Assembly (NCBI GenBank): GCA_016715425.1
Contig: JADKAC010000005.1
Coordinates: 1,054,001 to 1,118,000 of the forward strand
Direction of reading: 5' to 3'
Origin: Bacteroidota bacterium
Lineage (GTDB): Bacteria; Bacteroidota; Bacteroidia; Chitinophagales; BACL12
DNA: 64,000 bases
In this document: positions 35,895 to 45,829 of the stretch, piece by piece
How the letters are laid out: each line of letters starts with the position of its first letter
How positions within the stretch are numbered: the stretch's first letter is position 1
Made by a program: the position numbers and the translations under genes
The notes under the pieces: generated by a model
What the model was told of the DNA's origin: nothing
What the model saw: only the letters and a program-made list of their open reading frames with translations
Databases searched by the model: none

Positions 35895-36577
35895 TAAAGT
35901 TTGAAATTTAATAATTCAGGATTTTGATATAAATACCATGCAATAGGAATAAAAATAGCGAGCATTATTAATAACGGGATAAGAATGCTTCGTCGCTCAT
36001 ATTTAGTCCCCTTACCGATAAAATTATTCCAGATAAATTCTGATAAGATTAAACCACCGGCAATATTTAACAAAATAGGAATAATGCTGCCGGGCTCTAA
36101 CTGCATGCTTACATATCCCTGAAACGCACTGAAAATAACTGCGAAAATTAAAACAGGTACAATCCCTTTTTTACGCAGTCGTGCAAGATTTATAGATAAT
36201 AAAATTCCTCCTGTAAGCGGCGAAAAAAATAATGTAAATCCCAATATTGCTGTTTGTGAAAATAATGTCGGTAAATTTTTGGTGTCTTCTACCTCTACTT
36301 CAACAACTTCATTAGCATTAAGTATTGGTTGATGAGTTTTCTGGATTGCCATTTCTTCCGCATTACGCTTATCTATTTGAACTTGCAATTCAGGTGATAA
36401 TGGGTCTTGCACTCCCCTCTCTTCTAATTCCCACACCAACGCTTGTAACAATCCATCCACATATTTTTCATGGGTATGCAGCATTTGTACTAATTCTTCA
36501 GTTGGCTTTCTTTTCAACTGTTTTGAATATTCATTCTCTTTTTTCAACATTTGAAATAAATTCTTAGATACTTTCAA
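35894..36577 (-). CDS. Polytopic membrane protein of unknown function
   Basis: Protein of 227 residues. A cytoplasmic, charged N-terminal half (about 1-95, ELVQMLHTHEKYVDGLLQAL, which looks like a short helical adaptor) precedes about five hydrophobic helices from residue 105 on (TAILGFTLFFSPLTGGILLS, VPVLIFAVIFSAFQGYV, LLNIAGGLILSEFIW, LLIMLAIFIPIAWYLY). No family recognised with confidence. The stop overlaps the next gene's start (TAATG), forming a two-gene operon. Upstream lie about 260 bp of AT-rich sequence with no visible gene. Confidence 0.7.
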   Translation of the reverse strand: MKVSKNLFQMLKKENEYSKQLKRKPTEELVQMLHTHEKYVDGLLQALVWELEERGVQDPLSPELQVQIDKRNAEEMAIQKTHQPILNANEVVEVEVEDTKNLPTLFSQTAILGFTLFFSPLTGGILLSINLARLRKKGIVPVLIFAVIFSAFQGYVSMQLEPGSIIPILLNIAGGLILSEFIWNNFIGKGTKYERRSILIPLLIMLAIFIPIAWYLYQNPELLNFKL

Positions 36578-36836
36578 AGTTACTAAGTATCCAGTTGTAT
36601 TTAGTGTTTTTTTATATGGATAAGGTAATTTGCACGAATAAACTAGTCTTTAAAAAACACATACACCCGATAAATTGTTAGAAAATATTTCAATTCATAA
36701 ATAAAATAATTAACACATTTGAATATTCTCATTAATAAAAAACTCCGGCAGGGAAGCCATTTAATTAATATCTTCAATCATGAATTGTGAAATTTGGAAA
36801 AATAAATCAGCACTCCAGTCTATTAAGTGATATGGA

Positions 36837-37412
36837 ATGAACATAAGTAAAAGTTTAACAAGACGTGATAAATTTTTCTGGGTAAGTATCGGAATCATTA
36901 CTGTAATGGTCGGTTATCTTATCAGCAATATATTCATTGATAAACGCTATGATTACTCCAATTTCATTCTCTATAAATATAAAAATCGTTTTGAAATATT
37001 TGTACCGGGATATTTAGTGCCTGATGACAGTTTAAGTGCAAATGCCAGTTTGCAATTTTCTGATTTCAGCAATGAAGTTTTTCTGTTGGTAATTGAAGAA
37101 AATAAAAAAGAATTACAACGCAATGGCATTACTCCTTCCGCTAAAGAATATTATGCCTATATCTTGGAGAGTATTTCTTCCAGTATCGAGAACTTTGAAA
37201 TTGTTTCTGAAAAAACAACAAGAATTAATGGACTACAAACTTTAACCTGTGAAATTAATGGCACATATGCTGATCATACTCTTTATTATTTATTCTCTGT
37301 TGTAGAATCTGAAAATGCATATTATCAATTGCTGGCATGGACAACCGATGCTGTAAAAAATGTAATGAAACGAGATTTTTATGCTTCGTTTACAACCTTT
37401 AAGGAGGAATAA
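36837..37412 (+). CDS. Single-pass membrane protein of unknown function
   Basis: Protein of 191 residues with one N-terminal helix (about 15-33, FWVSIGIITVMVGYLISNIFI) and a periplasmic alpha/beta domain (about 40-190: FEIFVPGYLVPDDSLSAN, TTRINGLQTLTCEINGTYAD, YYQLLAWTTDAV). The arrangement, with a G-x-x-(A/T)-x-x-x-x-(G/A) strand and a YYxLLAW strand, resembles PsbP/DcrB-like folds, but this is inference. First gene of a three-gene run with the lipoprotein and the propeller-like protein. Confidence 0.7.
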   Translation: MNISKSLTRRDKFFWVSIGIITVMVGYLISNIFIDKRYDYSNFILYKYKNRFEIFVPGYLVPDDSLSANASLQFSDFSNEVFLLVIEENKKELQRNGITPSAKEYYAYILESISSSIENFEIVSEKTTRINGLQTLTCEINGTYADHTLYYLFSVVESENAYYQLLAWTTDAVKNVMKRDFYASFTTFKEE

Positions 37413-37439
37413 TTCTATTTGATTATCTTAACCCCTTGT

Positions 37440-38171
37440 ATGAAATATTTAATTCTTTCCGTTTTTTTCACAGCCATTTTTTCCTGTAAAAATCAGAACA
37501 ACAATTCAACTACCGTTGTATCAGATAATGAAAATGATTCCATTGTTTTTGCCGAAGGGAGATTGGTTTGCAGTGTTATGGTTACTTCTGATGATTCAAA
37601 TGATATAAAGGTGTTTTATGATTTTAATCCGCATAAAACAGAATTGTTTTATAAAGGAGATAAATTCAAAATGATAGAACACGGCGGCTTAAGTCTTGGC
37701 AATATTATTTTAGATAATAGTAATTTTTCAGTGTATCAATTAGATACCATAAATAAAATTGCATATACAGGTGAGTACTCTGATCTTGCTACTGCAAATT
37801 CACAAGTGAAAGAATTAATGCCGGATTATTATGCACCTACAGTTGCTGAAACAGGCGAATCAGATGTGATACTTGGATATACTTGTAAGAAATTAAAAAT
37901 TGTACGTTCGGGATATGTACGTGCAAATACTGACACATATATTTGGGTAACCGATTCTATTATTTTCCCTCCTGCCCGTTATGATATTGAAACCGATGAA
38001 AATGCAGTGATTACTCCTGTTCCGATGTTAATTGGTTATCAAAATGGTACTGTTATGCGCATGACTTACGCTGCTGATAGTATGCAAGTAACTTATGAGA
38101 TAACAGAAATTCAACAAATGCCATTGTCAGATTCTTTATTTATGATTCCTGAAAATTATGAGATTAGATAG
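37440..38171 (+). CDS. Predicted outer-membrane or periplasmic lipoprotein
   Basis: Protein of about 243 residues. MKYLILSVFFTAIFSC carries a lipobox (AIFSC) at residues 12-16. The mature part has a long Ser/Asn/Asp linker and a beta-rich domain (KVFYDFNPHKTELFYKG, GYTCKKLKIVRSG, IIFPPARYDIE) of the DUF4412/GLPGLI-like kind, in which a protein tests the product of a neighbour by conversion of a small domain; identification is weak. AGGAGG at 37402-37407 sits 11 bases before a TTG at 37419, an unusual Shine-Dalgarno for this phylum; the lipobox favours the ATG at 37440. Confidence 0.6.
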   Translation: MKYLILSVFFTAIFSCKNQNNNSTTVVSDNENDSIVFAEGRLVCSVMVTSDDSNDIKVFYDFNPHKTELFYKGDKFKMIEHGGLSLGNIILDNSNFSVYQLDTINKIAYTGEYSDLATANSQVKELMPDYYAPTVAETGESDVILGYTCKKLKIVRSGYVRANTDTYIWVTDSIIFPPARYDIETDENAVITPVPMLIGYQNGTVMRMTYAADSMQVTYEITEIQQMPLSDSLFMIPENYEIR

Positions 38172-39180
38172 AAGCATTACGCTGCTGATTGCACTTATTA
38201 TTTGCAGTAATATTTTTGCCAATCCCGATTCACTTATTTCACTTGCTTCCGGAATAAATACAAATTTTCGTGGTGTCTCAATTGCACAAGATCAAAGTAT
38301 TTGGGTAAGTGGTAGTAATGGATATATTGGTCGTGCTTCATCACTGCAATCGGATTGGAAGTTTTTTCAAATCAATGAATTTGAAACTGCAGAGTTAAGA
38401 GATATTTATGCAATTGATTCTCTACATGCAATTGTGATGAGTTGCACTCAACCAGCTACAATTTTAAAAACGGATGATGGTGGTTTGCATTGGAGAATAT
38501 GTTATCAATCTAATTTGCCTGATGCTTTTTTAGATGGTTTTGATTTTTGGAAAAATAGTAAAGGCATTTGTATGGGTGATCCAGTGGACAATAAATTTTT
38601 AATACTCACCACATCTGATATGGCAGAAACATGGAAGGAATTGCACACAGAAAATCTACCAAAAGTTGCCGATAGTATTTACGCATTTGCTGCAAGTGGA
38701 ACAGGAATTCAATGTCTTGAAAATGGTATTGTATATTTTGGAACTGGTGGGAATGCTGCTCTACTTTATAAATCTGTTGATTGGGGAAATACCTGGCAGA
38801 GGCAACCGACTCCACTTATTTCAGGAACAGAAAGCTCAGGAATATTTTCAATTGATTTCTCTTCAAAAAAATATAAATGTATTACCGGAGGTGATTATGC
38901 ATCACCCAAAAATGCAACAAATAATTTTTGCTTGATGAAGAAAAATGGGAAATGGATTACGCCGGATAAATTTCCGGATGGCTATATGTCTTGTGTGAAA
39001 ATTATTAACAACAACAAAGTAATCACTTGCGGTATTAATGGGGTTGATATTGCCTCCACCAAATCTTTCGAGTTTATTAAAATTTCAAATGAAGAATTTA
39101 ATACCATTGCATTTGACAACAACAGTGGTTTAGTTATACTTGCAGGAAGCAATGGTAAAATTGCCATTTTGAATTATTAG
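38158..39180 (+). CDS. Exported beta-propeller protein, YCF48/BNR-like
   Basis: Protein of 340 residues with a signal peptide (about 1-21, ending NIFA). The mature part is built of BNR-like strands with Asp-box variants (SVDWGNTWQRQP, KTDDGGLHWRIC, TSDMAETWKEL). Glycine-rich turns repeat every 45-50 residues (WVSGSNGYIGRAS, CITGGDYAS, ILAGSNGKIAIL). Proteins of this shape (YCF48, sortilin-like propellers) act in assembly or binding. It overlaps the lipoprotein gene by 14 bases; the three genes 36837-39180 are a probable operon. Confidence 0.7.
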   Translation: MRLDRSITLLIALIICSNIFANPDSLISLASGINTNFRGVSIAQDQSIWVSGSNGYIGRASSLQSDWKFFQINEFETAELRDIYAIDSLHAIVMSCTQPATILKTDDGGLHWRICYQSNLPDAFLDGFDFWKNSKGICMGDPVDNKFLILTTSDMAETWKELHTENLPKVADSIYAFAASGTGIQCLENGIVYFGTGGNAALLYKSVDWGNTWQRQPTPLISGTESSGIFSIDFSSKKYKCITGGDYASPKNATNNFCLMKKNGKWITPDKFPDGYMSCVKIINNNKVITCGINGVDIASTKSFEFIKISNEEFNTIAFDNNSGLVILAGSNGKIAILNY

Positions 39181-39227
39181 TTTTGAATTTTAAATAAAAC
39201 AATTCTTTTCTACGTTTAAGCATCTAT

Positions 39228-39956
39228 ATGAAAAACATCGCTTCATCACTTATTATTGGAATTGCTGTAATTATTACTGCAATAATTCTTGGCACTGCAT
39301 TTAAAGACAGATATAAATATCAGGATACAATTACTGTTACTGGTTTAGGCAAACAGGATTTTAACAGTGACCTCGTAGTTTGGTCAGGAAATTTCACACG
39401 TAAAAGCGATCAGATTTCATCTGGTTATACTTTATTAAACGTGGATAGAGAGGTTATAAAACAATACCTCACTGAAAAAGGCTTGCCTTCGGAGTCTATA
39501 GTATTTTCGTCTGTAGATATTAATCGTGATTATGAAAATTATTATGATGAAAATGAAAAGTATATAAGCCGATTTACCGGTTATAGTTTAAGTCAAATTG
39601 TAACTATCGAATCCAATGATGTGGATCGTGTTGAAAATATTTCAAGAGAGGTAACTGAATTATTAAATAAGGGTGTAGAATTTTACAGTAATTCTCCTGA
39701 TTATTATTATACAAAACTTGATTCTCTAAAATTAGATTTAATTGCTGCTGCCACAGAAGATGCAACAAAGCGAGCAACAAATATTGCAGAAAATGCAAAC
39801 TCAGATTTAGGTGATTTAAAATCAGCAAGTCTTGGTGTATTTCAAATCATTGCGCAGAATTCAAATGAAGAATATTCATGGGGTGGTGCATTCAATACAT
39901 ATTCAAAAAGAAAAACTGCAAACGTTACGGTGAAATTGGAATTTGAAGTAGATTAA
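39228..39956 (+). CDS. SIMPL (DUF541) domain protein
   Basis: Membrane-anchored protein of 242 residues with an N-terminal hydrophobic segment (about 5-24) and a SIMPL domain: TITVTGLGKQDFNSDLVVW at the start, KGVEFYSNSPDYYYTKLDSLK in the middle, ATEDATKRATNIAENAN, and TANVTVKLEFEVD at the end. Characterised members (BP26, IRAK1BP1) form oligomers, and bacterial ones such as YggE protect against oxidative stress. The 3' end overlaps the convergent transporter gene by 4 bases. The C-terminal YSWGG-type stretch is typical of Bacteroidota copies. Confidence 0.88.
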   Translation: MKNIASSLIIGIAVIITAIILGTAFKDRYKYQDTITVTGLGKQDFNSDLVVWSGNFTRKSDQISSGYTLLNVDREVIKQYLTEKGLPSESIVFSSVDINRDYENYYDENEKYISRFTGYSLSQIVTIESNDVDRVENISREVTELLNKGVEFYSNSPDYYYTKLDSLKLDLIAAATEDATKRATNIAENANSDLGDLKSASLGVFQIIAQNSNEEYSWGGAFNTYSKRKTANVTVKLEFEVD

Positions 39957-40747
39957 TTATTTTTCATGGCTTCTTCCCGCAATTCCGCACTCAATTCCTT
40001 TCCCAAATAATTATCTATTAGATGATGTATCCAATATAACACTGGTGTGAGAAGTATTGCAGCACCAATTTTATAACAATAATTTACAGTGGCCACTGCC
40101 AACCATAATCCGATACTCCAATGTTGTGGGCCGATAACAAATGCAATATATAATACCACTACACTATCAATCAATTGAGAAACAACAGTACTTCCTGTTG
40201 CACGTAACCAAATTCTTTTTTCTCCTGTAAATATTTTAATGCGATGAAATACTTTAACATCCACTAATTGACCTAATAAAAATGCGATGATTGATCCTGC
40301 AATTATCCAAAGCCCTTGTCCGAAAATTGATGCATACGCAGCTTGCATATCAGGCACTCCCGAATCTTGCATGGAGCCTGTCCAAAAACCCGCTGGTTTC
40401 ATTTGTATAGCAAGAAACACCATCAAAAAAGCATAGCTTATCAATAGCACTGTGAGGTAAGAAAGTTTTCGCACACCCTTAATTCCAAAATATTCATTAA
40501 TGATATCGGTGAGAATAAAAATAAATGGCCATAACAAATTCCCAACAGTAAAATTTAAAGTACCTTGTTGACCAAACAAATTCCAGTTCCAGGGTTTCAA
40601 TCCAAGTGTGGGTTCCAATGCAAAAATTTTAACTCCCAAAAATTCTGCGATAATTGCATTAGTAATAAAAAATGCACCCAGTACCAACATCAGCATTGCT
40701 GCTTTATTTTTTGTTGGCAATTGACTCATCGTATTCAGTTGCGTCAT
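39953..40747 (-). CDS. yhhQ: Queuosine precursor transporter (YhhQ/VUT family)
   Basis: Inner-membrane transporter of 264 residues with about seven helices. The diagnostic stretch VVSQLIDSVVVLYIAFVIG with the preceding IWLRATGSTV is present, as are ILTDIINEYFG and VFIKAFLLG-like text in AFLLGQLVDVKVFHRIK. Family members take up 7-cyano-7-deazaguanine or related precursors for queuosine modification of tRNA. ATG 40747 and ATG 40729 (MSQLPTKNKA) are both possible starts. Located 8 bp downstream of the methyltransferase-like gene; convergent with the SIMPL gene. Confidence 0.9.
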   Translation of the reverse strand: MTQLNTMSQLPTKNKAAMLMLVLGAFFITNAIIAEFLGVKIFALEPTLGLKPWNWNLFGQQGTLNFTVGNLLWPFIFILTDIINEYFGIKGVRKLSYLTVLLISYAFLMVFLAIQMKPAGFWTGSMQDSGVPDMQAAYASIFGQGLWIIAGSIIAFLLGQLVDVKVFHRIKIFTGEKRIWLRATGSTVVSQLIDSVVVLYIAFVIGPQHWSIGLWLAVATVNYCYKIGAAILLTPVLYWIHHLIDNYLGKELSAELREEAMKNN

Positions 40748-40755
40748 AGATTCAC

Positions 40756-41214
40756 CTATTTAATAAATGGAAATAATTTTCCGGTTTTTAATCTATAGTC
40801 CTTATAGCCGTTGTATTTTTCACTCAGCATACGTTCTTCGTAACTACTTTTTATTGAAAATAAAATAAAGAGAGCAATTGCTATTGATAATAATGCGAAA
40901 CTAAAGTGAATAACTAATCCGCCAAAAGCAACTAACAGAATTCCTGTATAAATCGGATGACGAACAATACTAAAAATTCCATGTGTTATCAGTGTTCCAT
41001 TTTCAACGGGTGTTGGAACAGCTCTCAGATTTCTGTTAAGCGTTATTATGGCAACTATTACAACAATAAATCCTGAAGCAGATGTTACAATTCCCGCAAT
41101 TCTTAAAATAATATTTGTGTTGTTAGCTGTTTTATAAAACACAATGCAATATGCTATAAGCAAAACAAACTGTATTGTTACCAGAAAATAATCCTTTGTT
41201 TTTATTCGCTTCAT
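40756..41214 (-). CDS. Isoprenylcysteine carboxyl methyltransferase-family membrane protein
   Basis: Integral membrane protein of 152 residues with about four helices. The S-adenosylmethionine-binding part of the ICMT/PEMT group is seen: THGIFSIVRHPIYTGILL, then SSYEERMLSEKYNGYKDYR near the C-terminus, which includes the conserved E-x-x-L...Y-x-x-Y. Bacterial relatives methylate lipids or unknown small molecules; there is no prenylated cysteine substrate evident here. Normal length for the family. It is followed after 8 bp by the transporter gene. Confidence 0.87.
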   Translation of the reverse strand: MKRIKTKDYFLVTIQFVLLIAYCIVFYKTANNTNIILRIAGIVTSASGFIVVIVAIITLNRNLRAVPTPVENGTLITHGIFSIVRHPIYTGILLVAFGGLVIHFSFALLSIAIALFILFSIKSSYEERMLSEKYNGYKDYRLKTGKLFPFIK

Positions 41215-41269
41215 GTGTTTTTGAATGATGCGAATTTAGGAATTTCATAACAGCCGTAGAATTATATAA

Positions 41270-41277
41270 TAAATTTG
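41270..41277 (+). promoter_or_regulatory. Putative -7 box of prfC
   Basis: TAAATTTG matches TAnnTTTG exactly and ends 10 bases before the prfC ATG at 41288; start of transcription would be next to the ATG. No exact -33 TTTG at standard spacing. Confidence 0.45.
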
Positions 41278-41287
41278 CAGCCGCATT

Positions 41288-42883
41288 ATGAGTTTACAAG
41301 AAGAAATACAACGACGTCGCACTTTCGCCATTATCAGTCACCCGGATGCGGGCAAGACAACACTTACAGAAAAATTTCTGTTATATGGCGGAGCAATTCA
41401 AGTGGCAGGTGCTGTAAAAAGCAATAAGATAAAAAAAAGCGCTACCTCCGATTTTATGGATATTGAAAGACAACGGGGAATTTCTGTTGCTACTTCCGTG
41501 ATGTCATTTGAATATGAAGGCCATCAAATTAATTTACTGGATACTCCCGGGCACAAAGATTTTGCTGAGGATACTTATCGCACATTAACAGCTGTGGACA
41601 GCGTGATTTTAGTAGTTGATTGCGTGAAAGGTGTGGAAGAGCAAACAGAAAGATTAATGCAGGTTTGCCGCATGCGAAAAACGCCTGTTATTGTTTTTAT
41701 TAATAAAATGGATAGGGATGGAAAAGATCCATTTGATTTATTAGATGAGTTGGAAACTAAACTACAAATCAGAGTTCAACCATTAAGTTGGCCAATAAAT
41801 ATGGGTACACGTTTTAAAGGTGTGTATTCAATATATAATCAACGATTAAATTTATTTCGTGCAGGTTCGCAAAGATTAGATGAAGATATTGTTACAATAG
41901 ATAACCTGAATGATGAAAGACTTGAATCGCTAATTGGAGCAAAAGATAAAGCACAATTGCAAGAGGATATTGAATTAATTACCGGTGTGTATGATCCATT
42001 AAATATTCAATCGTATTTGGATGCAGAAATTGCTCCTGTATTTTTCGGAAGTGCAATTAATAATTTTGGTGTGCAAGAATTATTAGAAACATTTATTCAA
42101 ATTGCACCTATACCACAAGGCAGAGATGCGGAAAGCAGATTTGTAAAAGCAAATGAAAAAAAGTTTAGTGGATTTATTTTTAAAATTCATGCGAACATAG
42201 ATCCACGTCATCGGGATCGCATTGCATTTTTAAGAGTTGTTTCAGGAACATTTGAACGCAGTACATTTTATCATCATCCAAGATTAAACAGAGAATTTAG
42301 ATTTAATAATCCCTACACGTTTATGGCTGCCAGTAAGGATATTATTGACACTGCTTATCCCGGTGATGTAGTTGGATTATATGATACAGGGAATATTAAA
42401 ATTGCCGATTCATTTACAGAAGGTGAAGAATTAATATTCCGTGGTATTCCGAGTTTTTCGCCGGAAATATTTCGAGAGTTGGTGAACCTCGATCCGATGA
42501 AATCAAAACAATTAGAAAAAGGAATTTCGCAATTAACGGAAGAAGGTGTTGCACAATTATTTACATTGGCAGTGGGCAATAAAAAAGTAGTGGGAACTGT
42601 GGGTGATTTGCAATTTGATGTGATTCAATATCGCCTTGAAAATGAGTATGGCGCTAAGTGTCGTTTCCAATCAATTGCAATGCATAAAGTGTGTTGGATT
42701 ACAACAGATGATAAAAAGAAACTGGATGAATTTATACGTTTAAAAAGTGATTATATTTATTTAGATAAGGATAATAATCCGGTGTTTATGGCGGAAACTT
42801 CCTGGGCATTAAATGTGGCGATTGAAAATAATCCGGATATTGCTTTTCATACTACAACAGAATTTAAAACAGCAACGGTGTAA
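41288..42883 (+). CDS. prfC: Peptide chain release factor 3
   Basis: Translational GTPase of 531 residues (529 in E. coli) that removes RF1/RF2 from the ribosome after peptide release. G1 is [13 protein letters not shown], the switch I region [12 protein letters not shown]3 [14 protein letters not shown], and G4 NKMDRDG. The RF3-specific stretch [17 protein letters not shown] and [21 protein letters not shown] near the C-terminus separates it from EF-G. Convergent with arfB; the stop codons are separated by 1 base. Confidence 0.96.
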   Translation: MSLQEEIQRRRTFAIISHPDAGKTTLTEKFLLYGGAIQVAGAVKSNKIKKSATSDFMDIERQRGISVATSVMSFEYEGHQINLLDTPGHKDFAEDTYRTLTAVDSVILVVDCVKGVEEQTERLMQVCRMRKTPVIVFINKMDRDGKDPFDLLDELETKLQIRVQPLSWPINMGTRFKGVYSIYNQRLNLFRAGSQRLDEDIVTIDNLNDERLESLIGAKDKAQLQEDIELITGVYDPLNIQSYLDAEIAPVFFGSAINNFGVQELLETFIQIAPIPQGRDAESRFVKANEKKFSGFIFKIHANIDPRHRDRIAFLRVVSGTFERSTFYHHPRLNREFRFNNPYTFMAASKDIIDTAYPGDVVGLYDTGNIKIADSFTEGEELIFRGIPSFSPEIFRELVNLDPMKSKQLEKGISQLTEEGVAQLFTLAVGNKKVVGTVGDLQFDVIQYRLENEYGAKCRFQSIAMHKVCWITTDDKKKLDEFIRLKSDYIYLDKDNNPVFMAETSWALNVAIENNPDIAFHTTTEFKTATV

Positions 42884-42884
42884 A

Positions 42885-43289
42885 TTATACATCCGGTTTT
42901 TTGCGTAGCTTTTTTACTTCACCTGTGAATTTTTTATCTGCTATTCTTTTCTCTTTTACTGCTTTAGGAATTTCAGTAACTTTTCTTTTTTTGGGTTTTA
43001 TTAATCCTTTATTTATTAATTGAAATAATTTCTGTGTGGCTTCTGCTTTGTTTTTCACTTGTGATCTGCCGTCATCGCAAACTACCTGAATTGTTCCTTC
43101 TCCTGTAATTTTATTTTTTAATGTTTTAAAAAGTTGCGCTTTATCTTCTTCAGACAATATGTTACTAAATGTTATATTGAAATTTGCTTCTACTTTCGTT
43201 TCCACTTTATTTACATGCTGACCACCCTTTCCTCCACTTCTGGAAGTTTTATAATTGAACTCTCGGATTATCTCTTTTGTGATTGGCAT
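42885..43289 (-). CDS. arfB: Peptidyl-tRNA hydrolase ArfB (YaeJ), ribosome rescue
   Basis: Ribosome-rescue protein of 134 residues that releases peptides from ribosomes stalled without a stop codon. The catalytic GGQ is at 22-24 in SGGKGGQHVNKVETKVE. The C-terminal tail is strongly basic (KPKKRKVTEIPKAVKEKRI, KLRKKPDV) and would enter the empty mRNA channel. There is no codon-recognition domain, as in all ArfB. It lies tail to tail with prfC. Confidence 0.94.
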   Translation of the reverse strand: MPITKEIIREFNYKTSRSGGKGGQHVNKVETKVEANFNITFSNILSEEDKAQLFKTLKNKITGEGTIQVVCDDGRSQVKNKAEATQKLFQLINKGLIKPKKRKVTEIPKAVKEKRIADKKFTGEVKKLRKKPDV

Positions 43290-43385
43290 TGTAAATAGTT
43301 ATTTCTGCAAAAGTAAATTGCGCATGTTATCTTTTTTCATTTCTTGCTGATTAAATATAAAATGTTGTTTCGTTCAACACCTCTA

Positions 43386-45779
43386 TTAAATTGTAAAACT
43401 CAATTTTAAATAATATGCTCTGCCGGCTTGAGGAAAATAACCGTTGGATTCTTGAAAATTGCCTTCATAGAAATAAGGATATACCCATGCATTGGATTCA
43501 TAAAGTGAATTGGTGAAATTCGAAATCATAAAATCCAAACCAATATTATTTTTGCTTTGAGTGATACAGTTTATGTGTAGTGTCAGATCATTGGAATTAT
43601 ATGGATCTAAACTTCTTTCCAAATCTTCTGTGTTATCAATATACTGCCTTCCCACAAATCTTGAAGTAATATTAATTTGCGCATCCCATGTTGTACTTGC
43701 CATTTCATATCCCTTTAAAAAAGAATAATTAATCATTAAACCTCCGGTTGCTTGTGGAGAAAAAGCAATCATTGTATTTGAATATGTCTCTGCAATTTGC
43801 TCGCCGTTATCCCAATTGTCAATGTATTGTGTGTAATCTTTAATTCTGTTATCACTGAGTGCTCCAAACATAGAAATATCCAGAACGCTCCAAAGTTGTT
43901 TTGATACATTTAATTCCAATCCTGCTCTATAACTTTCCGGAACATTCACACGGGTATATTCACCTACATCATTTATACTTCCGTCAAGAACCAACTGATC
44001 TTTATAATGCATAAAGAAAATATTCGGTTGAATTTGCCATCCTTTAATATTTGATTTTACTCCGAGTTCTACATTCAATAAATGTTCAGGTAATGGTCTT
44101 GAATTAATAGTTGAATTTACAAAGTCATCACGGTTGGGTTCTTTAGATGTGTAACCGACATAAGCATAAGAATTTAAATTCTCTTTTATGTTCCAGAACA
44201 AACCAATCTTTGGATTTATAAAATTGTAAAATTGTGTTTGAGGAACAGTATTTAATTCCGTATCAAATCCGGTAAACTGATAGTTGATTGTTCTCCATTG
44301 CAAGTCTGAAATAATTTCAATTTTGTTGGTTGGATAAAAATGCCATTGCGCAAATAAATTTGCGTCTTGCTTTACTGCATTGTTATCCGAATATCTGAAA
44401 GGTGGAACTCCGATTGAACCATAATCACTCCAGATAACTTCATCGTAATGACTTCCCAGATATTTAAAATATGCTCCACCTAAAACAATCTTATTTTTAT
44501 TGCTCATTAAAAAATTATAGTCCGTCATTATTCCATAAAAATCATTTGCCAACCACTTTTGAGTAATCATATCTGAATAATAAATTGTAGAATCGTTTAC
44601 TGTTACTTCCTCAATTCCATAGCTATATAAATCTTGCTGCTGCTCCAATTGTTCGTAATACCCCTTCCCCATTGTATAATTCAAAGTGATATTCCAATTG
44701 CTCTCATTATCAAAAAATAAATTGTGATGCCATTGCAAATGTGTTTGCGTATAATTATCTGTTTGATTAGCGTAAGTGTATGGATTAAAAGTTCTGTTTG
44801 TTTCCAAAGAATCTTTTGGCACTCCTCCCCAACTTTGATATGTTTTTTCTTTACCACTAATTATATTAATAACACTTTTATAGTTATTGGATTGATATCC
44901 AAAAGTGAGAAATACTGATCTGAGATTTGCAGATGATCTATCTATATAACCATTGGAATTTGTGTAAGAACCTGAACCTTCGACAAACCAATGATTTTTC
45001 ATTCTGCCTGTTGCAAAAAGTAAATTCGTGCGAAATAAATTAAATGATCCTAATGATGTACTTACTGTTGCTTCTGATTCTTCTTTTAATTGATTGGTAA
45101 ATACATTAACGGATGCGCCGAATACACCTGAACCATTTGTACTGAATCCAATTCCTCTTTGCACTTGTACTGCATCTGCTGATAAAGCAATATCCGGAAT
45201 ATCTACCCAATAAGATTGTGATGATTCCGCATCATTAAACGGTACTCCATTTAATGTAATATTTATTCTTGTCGCATCACTTCCACGAATACGAATGCTT
45301 GTATAACCAATACCATTTCCTGCATCAGAAGTAGCAACGGCTGAAACTGTATTTTGCAATAATATGGGCATATCCTGACCAAAATTATTTTCATTTAATT
45401 CTTGGTGTTTTAATTCTGTATATGCAAGTGGTGTTTTCTCATTTGATTTTATTCCATAAATAGTTACTTCATCAAATTGAAAATTACGTCCATGTAAAGT
45501 GATGGTTATAGTAGTGTCTTTTGTAATTGCAATAGCATTATGTAATGTATCATATTCAATATGTGTTATCTTATATTGATGTGCTCCATTACTTAATTTA
45601 ATTTGAAAATATCCTGTTGCATCCGATACCAGAATTGTATCTGAATTTGTAATAAAAATATGGGCATTGGCAATAGCATGTTTTTCAGTGTCAATAATTT
45701 TTCCTGATAGTGTGGATTGCCCAACAACCATAATGGATAGTTGCAAAACAGCAGCAAGAAATACGATAGTTTTTTTCAT
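43386..45779 (-). CDS. TonB-dependent outer-membrane receptor, predicted thiamine/precursor uptake
   Basis: Outer-membrane receptor of 797 residues from ATG 45779 (the frame opens with a GTG at 45788). A signal peptide (KKTIVFLAAVLQLSIMVVG) is followed by a carboxypeptidase-like CarboxypepD_reg domain (about 25-105), the plug (IRIRGSDATRINITLNGVPFND, GVFGASVNVFTNQ) and a 22-stranded beta-barrel ending in the phenylalanine-type last strand (GRAYYLKLSFTI). The TPP riboswitch directly upstream places it in the thiamine regulon, so it likely imports thiamine, TPP or a pyrimidine precursor. A PnuC-family permease and NadR-like kinase gene lie just upstream. Energy would come from ExbBD-TonB. Confidence 0.92.
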   Translation of the reverse strand: MKKTIVFLAAVLQLSIMVVGQSTLSGKIIDTEKHAIANAHIFITNSDTILVSDATGYFQIKLSNGAHQYKITHIEYDTLHNAIAITKDTTITITLHGRNFQFDEVTIYGIKSNEKTPLAYTELKHQELNENNFGQDMPILLQNTVSAVATSDAGNGIGYTSIRIRGSDATRINITLNGVPFNDAESSQSYWVDIPDIALSADAVQVQRGIGFSTNGSGVFGASVNVFTNQLKEESEATVSTSLGSFNLFRTNLLFATGRMKNHWFVEGSGSYTNSNGYIDRSSANLRSVFLTFGYQSNNYKSVINIISGKEKTYQSWGGVPKDSLETNRTFNPYTYANQTDNYTQTHLQWHHNLFFDNESNWNITLNYTMGKGYYEQLEQQQDLYSYGIEEVTVNDSTIYYSDMITQKWLANDFYGIMTDYNFLMSNKNKIVLGGAYFKYLGSHYDEVIWSDYGSIGVPPFRYSDNNAVKQDANLFAQWHFYPTNKIEIISDLQWRTINYQFTGFDTELNTVPQTQFYNFINPKIGLFWNIKENLNSYAYVGYTSKEPNRDDFVNSTINSRPLPEHLLNVELGVKSNIKGWQIQPNIFFMHYKDQLVLDGSINDVGEYTRVNVPESYRAGLELNVSKQLWSVLDISMFGALSDNRIKDYTQYIDNWDNGEQIAETYSNTMIAFSPQATGGLMINYSFLKGYEMASTTWDAQINITSRFVGRQYIDNTEDLERSLDPYNSNDLTLHINCITQSKNNIGLDFMISNFTNSLYESNAWVYPYFYEGNFQESNGYFPQAGRAYYLKLSFTI

Positions 45780-45829
45780 AATCAGCACTCATTTTTATTT
45801 CTGTAAATGAGGCCTTTACAAGAAGCGAT

